This document shows, piece by piece, positions 24,318 through 34,570 of a DNA stretch of 51,106 nucleotides (its first letter is position 1; each line of letters starts with the position of its first letter). The notes under the pieces are model-generated. The model was not told the origin of the DNA. It ran no database searches and saw only the letters and a program-made list of their open reading frames with translations. The DNA comes from an uncultured SAR116 cluster alpha proteobacterium (GTDB taxonomy: Bacteria; Pseudomonadota; Alphaproteobacteria; Puniceispirillales; Marisalimonadaceae), in the NCBI GenBank assembly GCA_902618195.1, contig CACMZO010000007.1, positions 1 through 51,106 of the forward strand, written 5' to 3'. Made by a program: the position numbers and the translations under genes.

Positions 24318-24860
24318 ATGTCACTTTTAATGCCAAAGGCTACAGCAGTATGGTTAATTGATAATACAACTTTAACATTTGAACAGATATCAGAATTTTG
24401 TGATTTACATGTTTTAGAAATTCAAGCCATTGCTGATGGTGATGTAGGTCAAGGAATCATTGGTTTTGATCCTATACAAAATGGACAACTATCTAAAGAA
24501 GAAATTGAAAAATGCTCTTCAGACCCAAACTTAAAATTAATACAACTTGATAGTAACAATAGCTTTGCTTCTGACAAAACAAAAGGACCAAAATATATAC
24601 CTTTATCCAGAAGAGGTGACAAACCAAACGCAGTTGCATGGCTTGTAAAAAATCACCCTGAACTTAAAGATAGTCAAATCAGTCGACTTGTTGGGACTAC
24701 TAAATCTACAATAGAGAAAATCAGAAATAGATCTCATTGGAATATATCAAATATTTCTGCAAAACATCCTATATTATTAAAATTATGTTCCCAAGAAGAT
24801 TTAGAAAAAGAAGTCTTAAAATCTGGAGGGGTAATAGGTAATTCAACAGAAGATGGTTAA
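24318..24860 (+). CDS. DUF1013 protein, TrcR-like cell-cycle regulator
   Basis: 180 residues matching the alphaproteobacterial DUF1013 family: [25 protein letters not shown] at the start, [15 protein letters not shown], then [22 protein letters not shown] and a helix-turn-helix-like [24 protein letters not shown] near residues 122-146. In Caulobacter the member TrcR is a transcriptional cell-cycle regulator that associates with RNA polymerase. A GGAG ribosome site precedes the ATG. The 3' end overlaps purE by 8 bp. A good marker that the organism is an alphaproteobacterium. Confidence 0.87.
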   Translation: MSLLMPKATAVWLIDNTTLTFEQISEFCDLHVLEIQAIADGDVGQGIIGFDPIQNGQLSKEEIEKCSSDPNLKLIQLDSNNSFASDKTKGPKYIPLSRRGDKPNAVAWLVKNHPELKDSQISRLVGTTKSTIEKIRNRSHWNISNISAKHPILLKLCSQEDLEKEVLKSGGVIGNSTEDG

Positions 24861-25347
24861 TAAAAATAAAAATTACCTAGTTGGAATTATTATGGGGAGT
24901 CAATCAGACTGGGAGGTCATGAAAGAAGCCAAAGATCAGTTAGATGAGCTTTCTATTACAAATGAACAACTTATTATTTCTGCTCATAGAACACCTGATA
25001 GAATTTTAAATTATGCAAAAAAAAGTTTGGAAAATGGTATTAAAGTCATTATTGCAGGTGCAGGTGGTGCAGCTCATTTGCCTGGCATGATGGCATCCCA
25101 TACACAGATACCAGTAATTGGTGTTCCAATTGAAAGCACTAGTTTAAATGGAATTGATAGTCTATTATCAATTGTACAAATGCCTAAAGGAATTCCGGTT
25201 GCAACAGTTTCTATAGGTAAAACTGGAGCAAAAAATGCTGCAATTTTAGCAGCAGAAATTTTAAGTCTTCAAGATGAACAAATTAGTAAAAAATTATCAT
25301 CTTGGAAAATTTCAATGACTAATAATGTACCATACAAGCCAGAATAA
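24853..25347 (+). CDS. purE: N5-carboxyaminoimidazole ribonucleotide mutase PurE
   Basis: 164-residue class I PurE, which converts N5-CAIR to CAIR in purine synthesis. Visible motifs: [13 protein letters not shown] at the start, [13 protein letters not shown] with the catalytic histidine, and [17 protein letters not shown]. Overlaps the upstream regulator gene by 8 bp and lies 24 bp before purK, so both enzymes of the two-step bacterial carboxylation route are paired. Confidence 0.95.
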   Translation: MVNKNKNYLVGIIMGSQSDWEVMKEAKDQLDELSITNEQLIISAHRTPDRILNYAKKSLENGIKVIIAGAGGAAHLPGMMASHTQIPVIGVPIESTSLNGIDSLLSIVQMPKGIPVATVSIGKTGAKNAAILAAEILSLQDEQISKKLSSWKISMTNNVPYKPE

Positions 25348-25371
25348 AATTTTAATAATTTTTATTAATTA

Positions 25372-26427
25372 ATGAGACTTAAAAATAAAACTATAGGGAT
25401 ACTTGGAGGTGGCCAACTTGGTAAGATGACAGCTATAGCTGCAAAAAAATTAGGTTATCACACTTTCCTTTATTGTCCAAAAGGAGACAACCCAGCTGAG
25501 TATGGTGTAGATGAACATATTTTTGGTAATTGGGATGATGATAAAAAACTAGAACTATTTGGATCAAAAGTTGATGTTATCACATCCGAGTTTGAAAACA
25601 TACCTGCAAAAACCTTAGATAATTTATCAAAGATAACAAAAGTTTATCCATCAAGTTTTTGTTTTAGTATTGCTCAACATAGAAACAAAGAAAAAGAAAT
25701 GGCAGCCATATCAGGTTTTTTAGTTCCAAAATGGTACAGAATTAAATCTTTAAACGATTTAATAAAATACTCAAAAATTTTAAATTATGATTGTATTCTG
25801 AAAACTAATTCTCTTGGATATGATGGTAAAGGCCAAATTAATATTTCATCAGAAATAAATTTTAAAAAAATTTGGAGTGAAATAAACTTTGATGATTGCA
25901 TTTTAGAAGAAAAAGTTAATTTTGACAGGGAAGTTTCTATTCTTTATGCCAAAAGCTTAAATGAATCTGAATGTTTTTTCCCATTATCAGAAAACTATCA
26001 TGAAAATGGTATTTTAAAACATACTATAGCACCAGCCATTCTCGAACAAGAATTAGAAATTAAATTAAAGTTAACTGTAAAAAAATTTGCAAAATTATTA
26101 AATTTAAAAGGCCTTTTAACTATAGAGCTTTTTCAACGTAATAATGATTTTATCTTTAATGAAATTGCTCCAAGACCACATAATTCATTTCATTGGACTA
26201 TTGAAGGTTGTAAAAATAGTCAATTTGACATTTTAGTCAAATCAATCATGGGTCAAGATATAAATGATCAGATAGTAGATGAAAACTGGAAAATGATAAA
26301 TTTGCTTGGAGATGAGGTTGAAAATTTAAAATTTTTAAATTTTCATAAAGATCAGAAAATTCATGTTTATGGGAAAAAAGAAGTAAAAAATGGAAGAAAA
26401 ATGGGTCATATCACATATCCAATTTAG
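25372..26427 (+). CDS. purK: N5-carboxyaminoimidazole ribonucleotide synthase PurK
   Basis: 351-residue ATP-grasp enzyme that makes N5-CAIR from AIR, bicarbonate and ATP. The start GILGGGQLGKMTAIAAKKLGY is the PurK signature, ILKTNSLGYDGKGQ is the ATP-binding loop, and FNEIAPRPHNSFHWTIEGC holds the metal-binding and substrate residues. Partner of purE directly upstream. Its stop overlaps the convergent metA stop by 4 bp. Confidence 0.94.
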   Translation: MRLKNKTIGILGGGQLGKMTAIAAKKLGYHTFLYCPKGDNPAEYGVDEHIFGNWDDDKKLELFGSKVDVITSEFENIPAKTLDNLSKITKVYPSSFCFSIAQHRNKEKEMAAISGFLVPKWYRIKSLNDLIKYSKILNYDCILKTNSLGYDGKGQINISSEINFKKIWSEINFDDCILEEKVNFDREVSILYAKSLNESECFFPLSENYHENGILKHTIAPAILEQELEIKLKLTVKKFAKLLNLKGLLTIELFQRNNDFIFNEIAPRPHNSFHWTIEGCKNSQFDILVKSIMGQDINDQIVDENWKMINLLGDEVENLKFLNFHKDQKIHVYGKKEVKNGRKMGHITYPI

Positions 26428-27335
26428 TTGTTTTTTCCAAAATCAAACGGTACATCCTGATAGACTTCATTAATAAAATTTGCAAATAATAAAAAAGCAT
26501 AGGGTCTCCAGCGATTAACTGGTAATTTTTGATCATCATTGTCCGGAAAGTAGTTTTCAGGAAGAGATATATTTAAATTTTCATTTTTATCTCGTAAATA
26601 TTCATCTTTTAAAGTTTCTGCGTCATATTCTAAATGATTTAAAATATAAAGATCTTTTGTACTTCGTGATCTAACCATACCAACCCCTGATAAAGTTGAT
26701 TCTGCAAGAACTTCAAGATCTTCGTCAATTAAATCTTGTCTTCTTGTTTCAGTAAAACGCGAAACTGGCATTGGAAATCGATTTGTAAAACCTTGCAGTA
26801 ATCTATCATTATTTTCTAATAATTGGTGATCGTACACACCAAATAATTTATTTTTTAAAATATGCTTCTCTACATCGTAGAAAATTTTTAAAAAAACTTG
26901 GCTACCCCAGCAAATCCCAAGTCTTCTAAAAACGTTTGATTTAGACCAATTTATAATCTCACACAATTCATACCAATAATTGACATCTTTAAAAGGTAAT
27001 GTCTCAATAGGAGCACCTGTCACAATTAAAACGTCAAAAAAGTCATGCCTAATATCATCTAATGTTTTGTAAAATTGAATTAAATAATCTTGATTCGTGT
27101 TTTTAGGTTGATATGATTTTGTAGTCATTAAGGTAAGTTCGATTTGCAATGGAGAAGCTCCTATTAATCTAGCAAATTGAATTTCAGTAGGAACCTTTTT
27201 TGGCATAAGATTCAACAACAAAAACTTCAGTGGTCTTATATCCTGCCTTTCAGCATAACTACTATTAATTACGTCAACTGCTTCACTTAAGAGAGATTCT
27301 CTTGCAGGCAAATTATCAGGAATTTTTATTGGCAT
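26424..27335 (-). CDS. metA: Homoserine O-acyltransferase MetA, predicted acetyl-specific
   Basis: 303 residues of the MetA/HTS class I amidotransferase-like fold, catalysing the activation of homoserine for methionine synthesis. The catalytic triad is visible at the family positions: C142 (GICWGSQ), H234 and E236 (LNHLEYDAE). Residue 111 is Glu (TGAPIETL), where E. coli has Gly; in this family Glu at 111 is known to favour acetyl-CoA over succinyl-CoA, so O-acetylhomoserine is the expected product. It follows the COQ9-family gene by only 3 bp and probably shares its transcript. No SAM riboswitch has room to sit in front of it. Confidence 0.92.
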   Translation of the reverse strand: MPIKIPDNLPARESLLSEAVDVINSSYAERQDIRPLKFLLLNLMPKKVPTEIQFARLIGASPLQIELTLMTTKSYQPKNTNQDYLIQFYKTLDDIRHDFFDVLIVTGAPIETLPFKDVNYWYELCEIINWSKSNVFRRLGICWGSQVFLKIFYDVEKHILKNKLFGVYDHQLLENNDRLLQGFTNRFPMPVSRFTETRRQDLIDEDLEVLAESTLSGVGMVRSRSTKDLYILNHLEYDAETLKDEYLRDKNENLNISLPENYFPDNDDQKLPVNRWRPYAFLLFANFINEVYQDVPFDFGKNN

Positions 27336-27338
27336 TAC

Positions 27339-28031
27339 TTAATCATTTGATTTGTATGAATGTTTGCTTGAATTAAATCTTTGCAATATTTTAAAGAATG
27401 TATTGAATGGATTAGATTGATTAATGACATTTTTAAATTTTTTTATTTTTCCAAAATTAGAAACATTATTCAATCTTCTTTGAAGAAAATTTTCAACTTT
27501 AGCAAAGTCACTTTCATTTAACCAATATGACAAAGTAGAACTATAAACACCCGATAGAATTAATCTTTTTGTGTAAAAAGAAAAATCAGTGGATTTATCT
27601 CCACAATCTCTCCAAATAATGTCACAAGTCTTATATAACATGTCTAAAGCTATTTTAGAATTTTTTGGTAAAGCCATCATACCTAATGATATTCTTACAG
27701 CTTCTTTAAATTTATTTGCAGCTTTAAGTCTTTGTATTATCTGAGACTTAATTTTATCTGGTATTCTCAAATTTTTAGATTTAGATTTTTTGAAATTTTC
27801 TTTCATTTCATTGTCTAAATAGATATTAAATTCCTGAATAATATTAACAAGACTATTATTAAAAAGGTCACGAACATTACCCTTTTCAATTTCTGATAAT
27901 TTTTTTGATTTAATGATACCGACATCAACAGCAGAAAAATATAGAGTTTCCCATGACCAACCATCAAAAGGTACGTTTTCTAAGAATGACAGTAATAATT
28001 TTGTTTTTGTTTTTTTATTAATATCTATCAT
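27339..28031 (-). CDS. COQ9-family protein
   Basis: 230 residues with the COQ9 opening (LLSFLENVPFDGWSWETLYFSAVDVGI) and a central amphipathic region IRLSLGMM-like (RISLGMMALPKN), matching the rpsU-divergently transcribed protein family (TIGR02396). In eukaryotes COQ9 presents ubiquinone intermediates to COQ7; in alphaproteobacteria it is thought to do the same. Divergent from rpsU across 138 bp, the arrangement that gave the family its name. Upstream of metA in an apparent operon. Confidence 0.85.
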   Translation of the reverse strand: MIDINKKTKTKLLLSFLENVPFDGWSWETLYFSAVDVGIIKSKKLSEIEKGNVRDLFNNSLVNIIQEFNIYLDNEMKENFKKSKSKNLRIPDKIKSQIIQRLKAANKFKEAVRISLGMMALPKNSKIALDMLYKTCDIIWRDCGDKSTDFSFYTKRLILSGVYSSTLSYWLNESDFAKVENFLQRRLNNVSNFGKIKKFKNVINQSNPFNTFFKILQRFNSSKHSYKSND

Positions 28032-28117
28032 GATAGCCCAATTATACTATTAAGTATGAGAATTTAATAGTGTTTCAAGAAAATAAATAATTTAATTTTG
28101 TAATTTATATAAAACAC

Positions 28118-28146
28118 TTGCAAATAGTTAAAAAAACATGTTATTA
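28118..28146 (+). promoter_or_regulatory. Candidate rpsU promoter
   Basis: TTGCAA (28118-28123), 17 bp, TTATTA (28141-28146), close to the sigma-70 consensus, 24 bp before the rpsU start codon. AAGGA (28157-28161) is the ribosome site. The short distance implies a leader of about 15 nt. Confidence 0.5.
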
Positions 28147-28169
28147 AGACGCTCTTTAAGGAATAAATT

Positions 28170-28373
28170 ATGTATGTATCTGTAAGAGACAATAACGTTG
28201 ATCAAGCTTTACGCATTCTCAAGAAGAAAATGCAAAGAGAAGGTGTTTTCAGAGAAATGAAAAACCGAAGAGTTTATGAAAAACCATCTGAAAAAAAGGC
28301 TAGAGAATTAGCTGAGAGCACAAGAAGAGTGAGAAAGTTGATGAGAAAGAGATTGGAAAGAGAAGGTTATTAA
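28170..28373 (+). CDS. rpsU: 30S ribosomal protein S21
   Basis: 67 residues, typical length. [27 protein letters not shown] is the family start, followed by the basic helical tail [17 protein letters not shown]21 sits near the anti-Shine-Dalgarno of 16S rRNA and aids initiation. Strong local promoter and a terminator directly after the gene suggest a monocistronic unit. Confidence 0.96.
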   Translation: MYVSVRDNNVDQALRILKKKMQREGVFREMKNRRVYEKPSEKKARELAESTRRVRKLMRKRLEREGY

Positions 28374-28397
28374 TATTCTTACGTTAATAATTTTTAC

Positions 28398-28423
28398 ACC
28401 GTACATCCGTACGGTTTTTTTTT
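28398..28423 (+). terminator. Rho-independent terminator after rpsU
   Basis: Perfect 7-bp stem ACCGTAC (28398-28404) and GTACGGT (28409-28415) with an ATCC loop and eight T residues at 28416-28423. The best terminator in the window. It ends 10 bp before the pntA start codon, so pntAB needs either readthrough or a promoter within this short stretch. Confidence 0.92.
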
Positions 28424-28433
28424 GAGAAATTAA

Positions 28434-29990
28434 ATGATAATAGGTTGTCCTAAAGAACTAAGTATAGATGAAAAAAGAGTAGCTCTAACACCATTAAGTG
28501 CAAAAGAGTTAATAAAACTTGGGTTTAAGTGCCAAATAGAGACTAAAGCAGGATTAGAATCAAACTACTCTGACCAAGATTATAAGGATGCTGGTGTCAA
28601 AGTTATATCTTCAAAAGATATTTGGTCTAAATCAGACATCATTATTAAGGTTAGGGCTCCTTCTAACCCTGAACTTAAATTATTAAAACAAAAAACAACT
28701 CTCATCTCTTTTATTTGGCCTGCGCAAAACAAAAAACTTCTTGAAGATCTTAAGAAAAAAAATATGTCTGTAATATCTATGGATATGATACCTAGAATTA
28801 GTAGAGCTCAAAAAATGGACGCTCTTTCATCTATGGCTAACATAGCTGGTTACAGAGCGGTAATTGAGGCAAGTAACAACTTTGGTAGATTTTTTACAGG
28901 CCAAATTACTGCTGCAGGGAAAGTTGCTCCTGCTAAAGTTTTAGTAATTGGTGCCGGAGTTGCTGGGCTAGCTGCAATAGGAACTGCTCAGTCATTAGGA
29001 GCAATTGTAAGAGCATTTGATGTAAGACCAGAAGTTGCTGAACAAATAGAGTCGATGGGTGCTGATTTTTTACTTTTAGATTTTGATGAAGATGGGTCAG
29101 GCGAAGGTGGATATGCAAAGCCTGCTTCAAAAGAATTCATAAAAAAAGAAATGCAACTTTTTAGAGAACAAGCTCCTGAAATTGATATCGTTATTACGAC
29201 AGCTCTTATTCCTGGAAAAACTGCTCCTCTATTATGGCCAAAAGAGATGGTTAAGCTAATGAAACCTGGTTCTATTGTAGTTGATTTAGCTGCAGAACAA
29301 GGTGGAAATTGTGATTTAACTAAACCTAATAAACTTTATAAAACAAGTAATAATGTTACTATTATTGGATACACTGATTTACCAAGTCGAATGGCAACAC
29401 AATCTTCCAATCTATATTCTACGAATATTAGACACATGTTAAGTGATTTAACTCCTGACAAAAATGGTAAAATTAATATTAATATGGATGATGATGTGAT
29501 TAGAGGATCTACAGTTGTTTTAAATGGAAAAATAACATTCCCTCCACCTCCTCCAAAAGTTCAAGCAATTGCTAAACATGAAAGTAAAAATACATCAAAA
29601 AAACAAGAAGAAATTGAAAAAGAAGAAATACTGAAACAAAAAAAAGCGGGTTTTCAACAGCTTGTATTGTTAATAGTTGGTTCATTATTAATGCTATTAA
29701 TTGGCTTTTATGCACCCTCATCTTTTATGCAACATTTCATAGTTTTTGTTTTATCTTGCTTTGTTGGTTTTCAAGTAATATGGAATGTTTCTCATTCACT
29801 TCATACGCCATTAATGGCGGTAACAAATGCAATTTCAGGCATTATAATTGTCGGTGCCCTTTTACAAATTGGTTCTTCCAATTATATTGTTAACATTTTA
29901 GCAATTATATCAGTCATGATTGCAACCATAAATATAGTTGGCGGCTTCCTTGTCACTAAGAGAATGTTATCAATGTTTAAGAAAAGTTAG
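28434..29990 (+). CDS. pntA: NAD(P) transhydrogenase subunit alpha (fused PntA)
   Basis: 518-residue subunit with the NAD(H)-binding domain I (residues 1 to about 380) and four C-terminal membrane helices in one chain, as in E. coli; many alphaproteobacteria split it into pntAA and pntAB. The opening [23 protein letters not shown] is diagnostic, [22 protein letters not shown] is the nucleotide fold, and [23 protein letters not shown] begins the membrane part. The enzyme couples proton entry to NADPH formation. The start codon is only 10 bp beyond the rpsU terminator and has a GAGAAA-like weak ribosome site. Confidence 0.95.
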   Translation: MIIGCPKELSIDEKRVALTPLSAKELIKLGFKCQIETKAGLESNYSDQDYKDAGVKVISSKDIWSKSDIIIKVRAPSNPELKLLKQKTTLISFIWPAQNKKLLEDLKKKNMSVISMDMIPRISRAQKMDALSSMANIAGYRAVIEASNNFGRFFTGQITAAGKVAPAKVLVIGAGVAGLAAIGTAQSLGAIVRAFDVRPEVAEQIESMGADFLLLDFDEDGSGEGGYAKPASKEFIKKEMQLFREQAPEIDIVITTALIPGKTAPLLWPKEMVKLMKPGSIVVDLAAEQGGNCDLTKPNKLYKTSNNVTIIGYTDLPSRMATQSSNLYSTNIRHMLSDLTPDKNGKININMDDDVIRGSTVVLNGKITFPPPPPKVQAIAKHESKNTSKKQEEIEKEEILKQKKAGFQQLVLLIVGSLLMLLIGFYAPSSFMQHFIVFVLSCFVGFQVIWNVSHSLHTPLMAVTNAISGIIIVGALLQIGSSNYIVNILAIISVMIATINIVGGFLVTKRMLSMFKKS

Positions 29991-29992
29991 TT

Positions 29993-31366
29993 ATGACACA
30001 AGAATTATTAACAGCATTATATATTGCAGCTAGTGTTTTATTTATATTATCACTCGGTGGCTTAAGTGATCAAGAAAAGGCTAAAAAAGCTGTTTGGTAT
30101 GGCATTATTGGAATGATCATAGCCATTTTTGGAACCATTCTAGGTCCAGATATGAAACTAGATAAATTATTAATACCAGCTTTGGTTGTTGGATCAATAA
30201 TTGGATTAGTTGTGGCATTAAAAGTTCAAATGACGGGAATGCCGCAACTTGTTGCAGCCCTTCATTCATTTGTAGGTTTGGCAGCTGTGTTTATTGGTAT
30301 CAACTCATCAATTGAACCCCCTCAAAATTTATCTAATGTTGAGATTATAATCCACGAGATAGAAATATTTCTTGGTGTATTTATAGGAGCAATAACTTTC
30401 ACAGGTTCAGTCATTGCATATGGAAAACTCTCAGAATTAATAACCGGTAAAGCCCTTGTACTACCAGGCAGACACGTTCTAAATATATTAATGACATTAG
30501 CTTGTCTTGTTTTAGGTTATATGTTTTTACATCAATATGGTCTATGGACTTTAATTGCAATGACTATAATAGCTTTTATTATAGGAGCTCATCTTGTTCT
30601 TGCTATTGGTGGAGCTGACATGCCCGTGGTTGTCTCAATGTTAAACTCATATTCTGGTTGGGCTGCTGCCGCTACTGGATTTTTATTAGGTAACGATTTG
30701 TTAATTGTTACTGGTGCACTAGTTGGTTCTTCAGGAGCAATACTCTCATACATAATGTGTAAAGCTATGAACAGAAATTTTATTTCAGTAATTTTAGGTG
30801 GCTGGGGAGATAATGTATCTTCATCTCAAGAAATTGAAGGTGAAATGGTCCCAACAGATATTGAAACAATTTCAGGTACACTTAATGATGCTCAAAATAT
30901 CGTTATAGTACCTGGTTACGGCATGGCTGTAGCTCAAGCTCAAAGTGCAGTATCTGAGTTAACATCTAGATTAAGAAATAAAAAGAAAAACGTTAGGTTT
31001 GCTATTCATCCAGTAGCAGGAAGACTTCCCGGACATATGAATGTATTACTTGCAGAAGCTAAGGTACCTTATGATATTGTTCTTGAAATGGACGAAATAA
31101 ATGAAGATTTTCCATCAACTGATGCTGTCTTAATATTAGGTGCTAATGATATTGTTAATCCATCCGCACAAGATGATCCTGATAGCCCAATTGCTGGAAT
31201 GCCTGTCCTTGAAGTTTGGAAATCAAGTCAAGTCTTTATATTTAAACGTGGCCAAGGCAGAGGTTACTCAGGTATTGAGAATCCGTTGTTCTTCAAGGAA
31301 AACTCAAGAATGGTATATGGTGATGCAAAAAAATCGTTAGATGAAATTTTACAAAAAATTAACTAG
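29993..31366 (+). CDS. pntB: NAD(P) transhydrogenase subunit beta PntB
   Basis: 457 residues: eight or nine membrane helices followed by the NADP(H)-binding domain [28 protein letters not shown] is the membrane signature, [12 protein letters not shown] the Rossmann start and [17 protein letters not shown] the C-terminal NADP contact region. Two bases after pntA, clearly co-translated. The last 8 bp overlap the convergent ABC1-kinase gene. Confidence 0.95.
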   Translation: MTQELLTALYIAASVLFILSLGGLSDQEKAKKAVWYGIIGMIIAIFGTILGPDMKLDKLLIPALVVGSIIGLVVALKVQMTGMPQLVAALHSFVGLAAVFIGINSSIEPPQNLSNVEIIIHEIEIFLGVFIGAITFTGSVIAYGKLSELITGKALVLPGRHVLNILMTLACLVLGYMFLHQYGLWTLIAMTIIAFIIGAHLVLAIGGADMPVVVSMLNSYSGWAAAATGFLLGNDLLIVTGALVGSSGAILSYIMCKAMNRNFISVILGGWGDNVSSSQEIEGEMVPTDIETISGTLNDAQNIVIVPGYGMAVAQAQSAVSELTSRLRNKKKNVRFAIHPVAGRLPGHMNVLLAEAKVPYDIVLEMDEINEDFPSTDAVLILGANDIVNPSAQDDPDSPIAGMPVLEVWKSSQVFIFKRGQGRGYSGIENPLFFKENSRMVYGDAKKSLDEILQKIN

Positions 31367-32720
31367 TTAATCCTACTTTTTTCAAAACTTTATTTTGTTT
31401 ATCTTTAAGATTTTTCTCACTAAAATCACCAACTAATTCATGAAAAACTCTATACCAGTTGATTTCAGCTTTTAAATGCATAAAAACTGAACCAAGTCCA
31501 ATAGCAGCTCTATCCATTAAAACAAATTCTCTAGGAGGTTTTACACCCCCAATTTTTTTCAACTCTTTGTGAACTTTTTCAGCTGTTTTTCTTCCATATT
31601 GACCAGTTGGCATTTCTGAAATAGGTCTAATTCTATCTTCCAATAGAGGTTGATAAATAAATTTAGCCCAAATATTTAATATCTCGATTAAATCTTTATT
31701 TAAGTTTTCAAACCCCCATCTCTCATACGCTGATATTGCTAATTCAATGTTATCATCTCTTAAAGCTTCATACAAATCAATAACTCCAGTAACGAATTCA
31801 GGCTTGAATATTCTAATACATCCAAAATCTAATAAGTTTACACCTGCATCTTTTCTTATAGAATAATTGCCTAAGTGAGGGTCTCCATGAATAATTCCAT
31901 ATTCATAAAAAGGAACATACCAAGCCTTAAACATATTTAGAGCAAGTTTATTTTTAAGTTCTTGATCTTCAGTTTCTGATATAAAGTCCATGACTTTTTG
32001 ACCTTCAATCCTAGTCATAGTTAATAATTTATTAGTAGAGAGATTTTTTATTGGCTTTGGTAAAGTTATTTCGTCAAACTTTGATAACATTTCTCTATAC
32101 AAATTTAAGTTTTTCATTTCATGTGAATAATCTAATTCTTCCATTAATCTTTCTGATAACTCTTGATGTATTGCATTAGTTGAAATTGCAGAATCATATC
32201 TTTCATAAATAGAAAATATAAGTTTAAGCTGGTTGAGATCTGCTTGGACTGCAGAACTCATATCTGGGTATTGAAGCTTACATGCTAATTTATTACTTTT
32301 TAAATCTTCAGCAAAATGAACTTGTCCTAATGATGCAGCAGCAGAAGCTTGTTTATCAAAATTTTTAAATTTTGAAACCCAATCCTCACCTAACTCTGCT
32401 CTCATTCGTCTTTTTACAAATAACCATCCCATTGACGGTGCATCAGCTTGAAGATGAGCTAGCTCATTTGCATATTCTTTAGGAACAGCATCAGGAATTG
32501 TAGATAATATTTGAGCTATTTTCATAATCGGACCTTTAATCCCACCAAGAGCTTCTCTTAACTGTTTTGCGTGATTTTCTTTGTCAATTTTAAGCCCCAG
32601 ATATTTTTCGCCTGCCAGTTTAGCAGCAAGTCCGCCAACTGCTGAAGTTACCTTAGCATATCTTTTGATTCTTCCAGTTGTAAATGAGCCGTCTAATTTA
32701 TCATCAAAATTATTAGTCAT
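31359..32720 (-). CDS. ABC1/UbiB-family atypical kinase
   Basis: 453 residues of the ABC1 (UbiB, ADCK) family. The KxGQ-like region reads [26 protein letters not shown], followed by an alanine-rich loop [28 protein letters not shown] with the ATP-site lysine, and the metal-binding [29 protein letters not shown]. Members support ubiquinone synthesis or lipid export of quinone precursors. It lacks the two C-terminal membrane helices of E. coli UbiB, so it is closer to the soluble AarF-like group. It follows pepF by 3 bp and is likely in its operon. The COQ9-family gene nearby hints at quinone metabolism, but linkage is loose. Confidence 0.87.
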   Translation of the reverse strand: MTNNFDDKLDGSFTTGRIKRYAKVTSAVGGLAAKLAGEKYLGLKIDKENHAKQLREALGGIKGPIMKIAQILSTIPDAVPKEYANELAHLQADAPSMGWLFVKRRMRAELGEDWVSKFKNFDKQASAAASLGQVHFAEDLKSNKLACKLQYPDMSSAVQADLNQLKLIFSIYERYDSAISTNAIHQELSERLMEELDYSHEMKNLNLYREMLSKFDEITLPKPIKNLSTNKLLTMTRIEGQKVMDFISETEDQELKNKLALNMFKAWYVPFYEYGIIHGDPHLGNYSIRKDAGVNLLDFGCIRIFKPEFVTGVIDLYEALRDDNIELAISAYERWGFENLNKDLIEILNIWAKFIYQPLLEDRIRPISEMPTGQYGRKTAEKVHKELKKIGGVKPPREFVLMDRAAIGLGSVFMHLKAEINWYRVFHELVGDFSEKNLKDKQNKVLKKVGLTS

Positions 32721-32723
32721 GAA

Positions 32724-34487
32724 TTATAAAGTTTCTAATTCATCAATCATATTTGTGATTGAGTTAACACCTTTAGCCCAAAAATTATTATCATAAGCAC
32801 TTAATGAAAATGGCTTTAATAATTCATCATGTCTCTTAGTTCCACCTGATGCTAATAAATCGATATATTGATTTGCAAATTTACTTTTATCACTATTTTG
32901 ATATTCATTCCAAAGTGCATTTACTAAACAATCACCAAAAGCATACGCATAAACATAAAATGGCGTGTGAACAAAATGAGGAATATAAGCCCATAAAGAT
33001 CTATAATCGTTATCTAATTTTATGTAAGGTCCAACTGCATGTTGTTGAGTTTTCATCCATATGTCAGAGATTTCTTCAACAGTTAATTCTGAGGCGACAC
33101 GCGCTTTATGAAATTCATTTTCAAATTGATGAAATCCTATCTGCCTTGCAACTGTATTTAACATATCTTCAATTTTATTTGCTAACATTATTTTCTTTTG
33201 ACTTTTTTCAGCCTTATTGAGAAGTTTTCTAAAAACTAACATTTCTCCAAATACAGATGCAGTCTCAGCAAGTGTTAAAGGTGTATCTGAAAGAAGATAT
33301 CCTTGTTTACCTGCCAAAACTTGATGAACACCATGACCTAGTTCATGAGCAAGTGTCATGACGTCTCTTACCTTACCTTGATAATTCATTAAAATATAAG
33401 GATGATGACTTGGAACTGATGGATGAGCAAATGCGCCAGAGGCTTTACCTTTTCTCGGCTCAGCATCTATCCAATTATTATCAAAAAATTGTTTAGCTAT
33501 TTTTGAGATCTTCGGATTAAAATCATTAAATGCCTCTAAAACTATATCTTTTGCATCATGCCATTTAATAAGCGTATTTTCACTGTGATTTAGTGGTGCA
33601 TTTCTATCCCACCAATCTAATTTTTTTTTCTTAAATACTTTAGCTTTCCATTTATAATATTTATGAGTAAGATCTGGCATTTTTTCAGATACGGTTGACA
33701 CAAGTGAATCAACAACTTTATTTTCTATATCATTATCTAAATTTCTTGATTCTAAAATAGACCCAAAACCTCTTTTGCTATCTTCGACATATTTATCTCT
33801 TGAAATTACATTTAAAATCATTCCGAACAACCTTGAATTCTCTTTTAAGATTTTTGATAACGATTTCCCTGCAATTTTTCTGCTTTCTGGATTACTATCT
33901 GATAATTTATTTAAAATCTCAGCTTCAGTTAATGTTTGTTTTCCATATGGAAACCTTAAAGATGCTGAAGTCTCATCAAATAGTCTAACCCATGATGATC
34001 TTCCAGTTGGAGATTTTTCAACTAATATTTCTTCAACAAGAGGAGATAATTGATATTTTTTTCTTTTTCTTAGGTTCTTTATTAAGGGGATCCATTTCTT
34101 TGAAACCTTATCATTTGCCCAAGCCTTAAATACCTTATTATTCACCGAGGAAATTTCTAAAGATAAAAATATTAGTTTTGAAAACAACAACGATAAATTA
34201 TCAGAGATCTTTGCGTTATATCTAGATACTTCAACATCTTCCATATTACTTGCAAATGAAAGACTGCTATGCGTGCTTAACAGTCCCATTTTTTCATTAA
34301 TTTTTTCATACTCTTTTAAACAATTTGATATTTCTTTTCCTGATAAGTTTTTAATTTTCCCTTTCCATTTATCAATAAATTGATTTGTTAACTTTGAAAG
34401 TTTCTTTAAATCTTTATCAATTTTAGGATCATTATGACCAACATAAATTTCATCCAAATTCCATTTAGGCAGTTTATTTTTTTTCAT
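32724..34487 (-). CDS. pepF: M3-family oligoendopeptidase F
   Basis: 587-residue zinc metallopeptidase. The active site is LAHELGHGVHQ (HExxH) with the third ligand in the downstream ETASVFGE sequence. The N-terminal helical half (residues 1-200) and the C-terminal HTPFYVYAYAFGDCLVNALW are typical of the PepF clade of alphaproteobacteria (TIGR02290 type). It degrades peptides of roughly 7-20 residues in the cytoplasm. Divergent from the acyl-CoA synthetase gene across 83 bp. Confidence 0.93.
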   Translation of the reverse strand: MKKNKLPKWNLDEIYVGHNDPKIDKDLKKLSKLTNQFIDKWKGKIKNLSGKEISNCLKEYEKINEKMGLLSTHSSLSFASNMEDVEVSRYNAKISDNLSLLFSKLIFLSLEISSVNNKVFKAWANDKVSKKWIPLIKNLRKRKKYQLSPLVEEILVEKSPTGRSSWVRLFDETSASLRFPYGKQTLTEAEILNKLSDSNPESRKIAGKSLSKILKENSRLFGMILNVISRDKYVEDSKRGFGSILESRNLDNDIENKVVDSLVSTVSEKMPDLTHKYYKWKAKVFKKKKLDWWDRNAPLNHSENTLIKWHDAKDIVLEAFNDFNPKISKIAKQFFDNNWIDAEPRKGKASGAFAHPSVPSHHPYILMNYQGKVRDVMTLAHELGHGVHQVLAGKQGYLLSDTPLTLAETASVFGEMLVFRKLLNKAEKSQKKIMLANKIEDMLNTVARQIGFHQFENEFHKARVASELTVEEISDIWMKTQQHAVGPYIKLDNDYRSLWAYIPHFVHTPFYVYAYAFGDCLVNALWNEYQNSDKSKFANQYIDLLASGGTKRHDELLKPFSLSAYDNNFWAKGVNSITNMIDELETL

Positions 34488-34570
34488 GATTATAATTTAT
34501 TCTTTTTATTGAATTAATATAATATTTAAATAGTATCTATTTTTTAAATTACACTAGAAATTAAAAATTT

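Noticed and set aside
27336-27338. SAM riboswitch before metA
   Set aside because: Only three bases separate metA from the upstream COQ9-family gene, so there is no leader.
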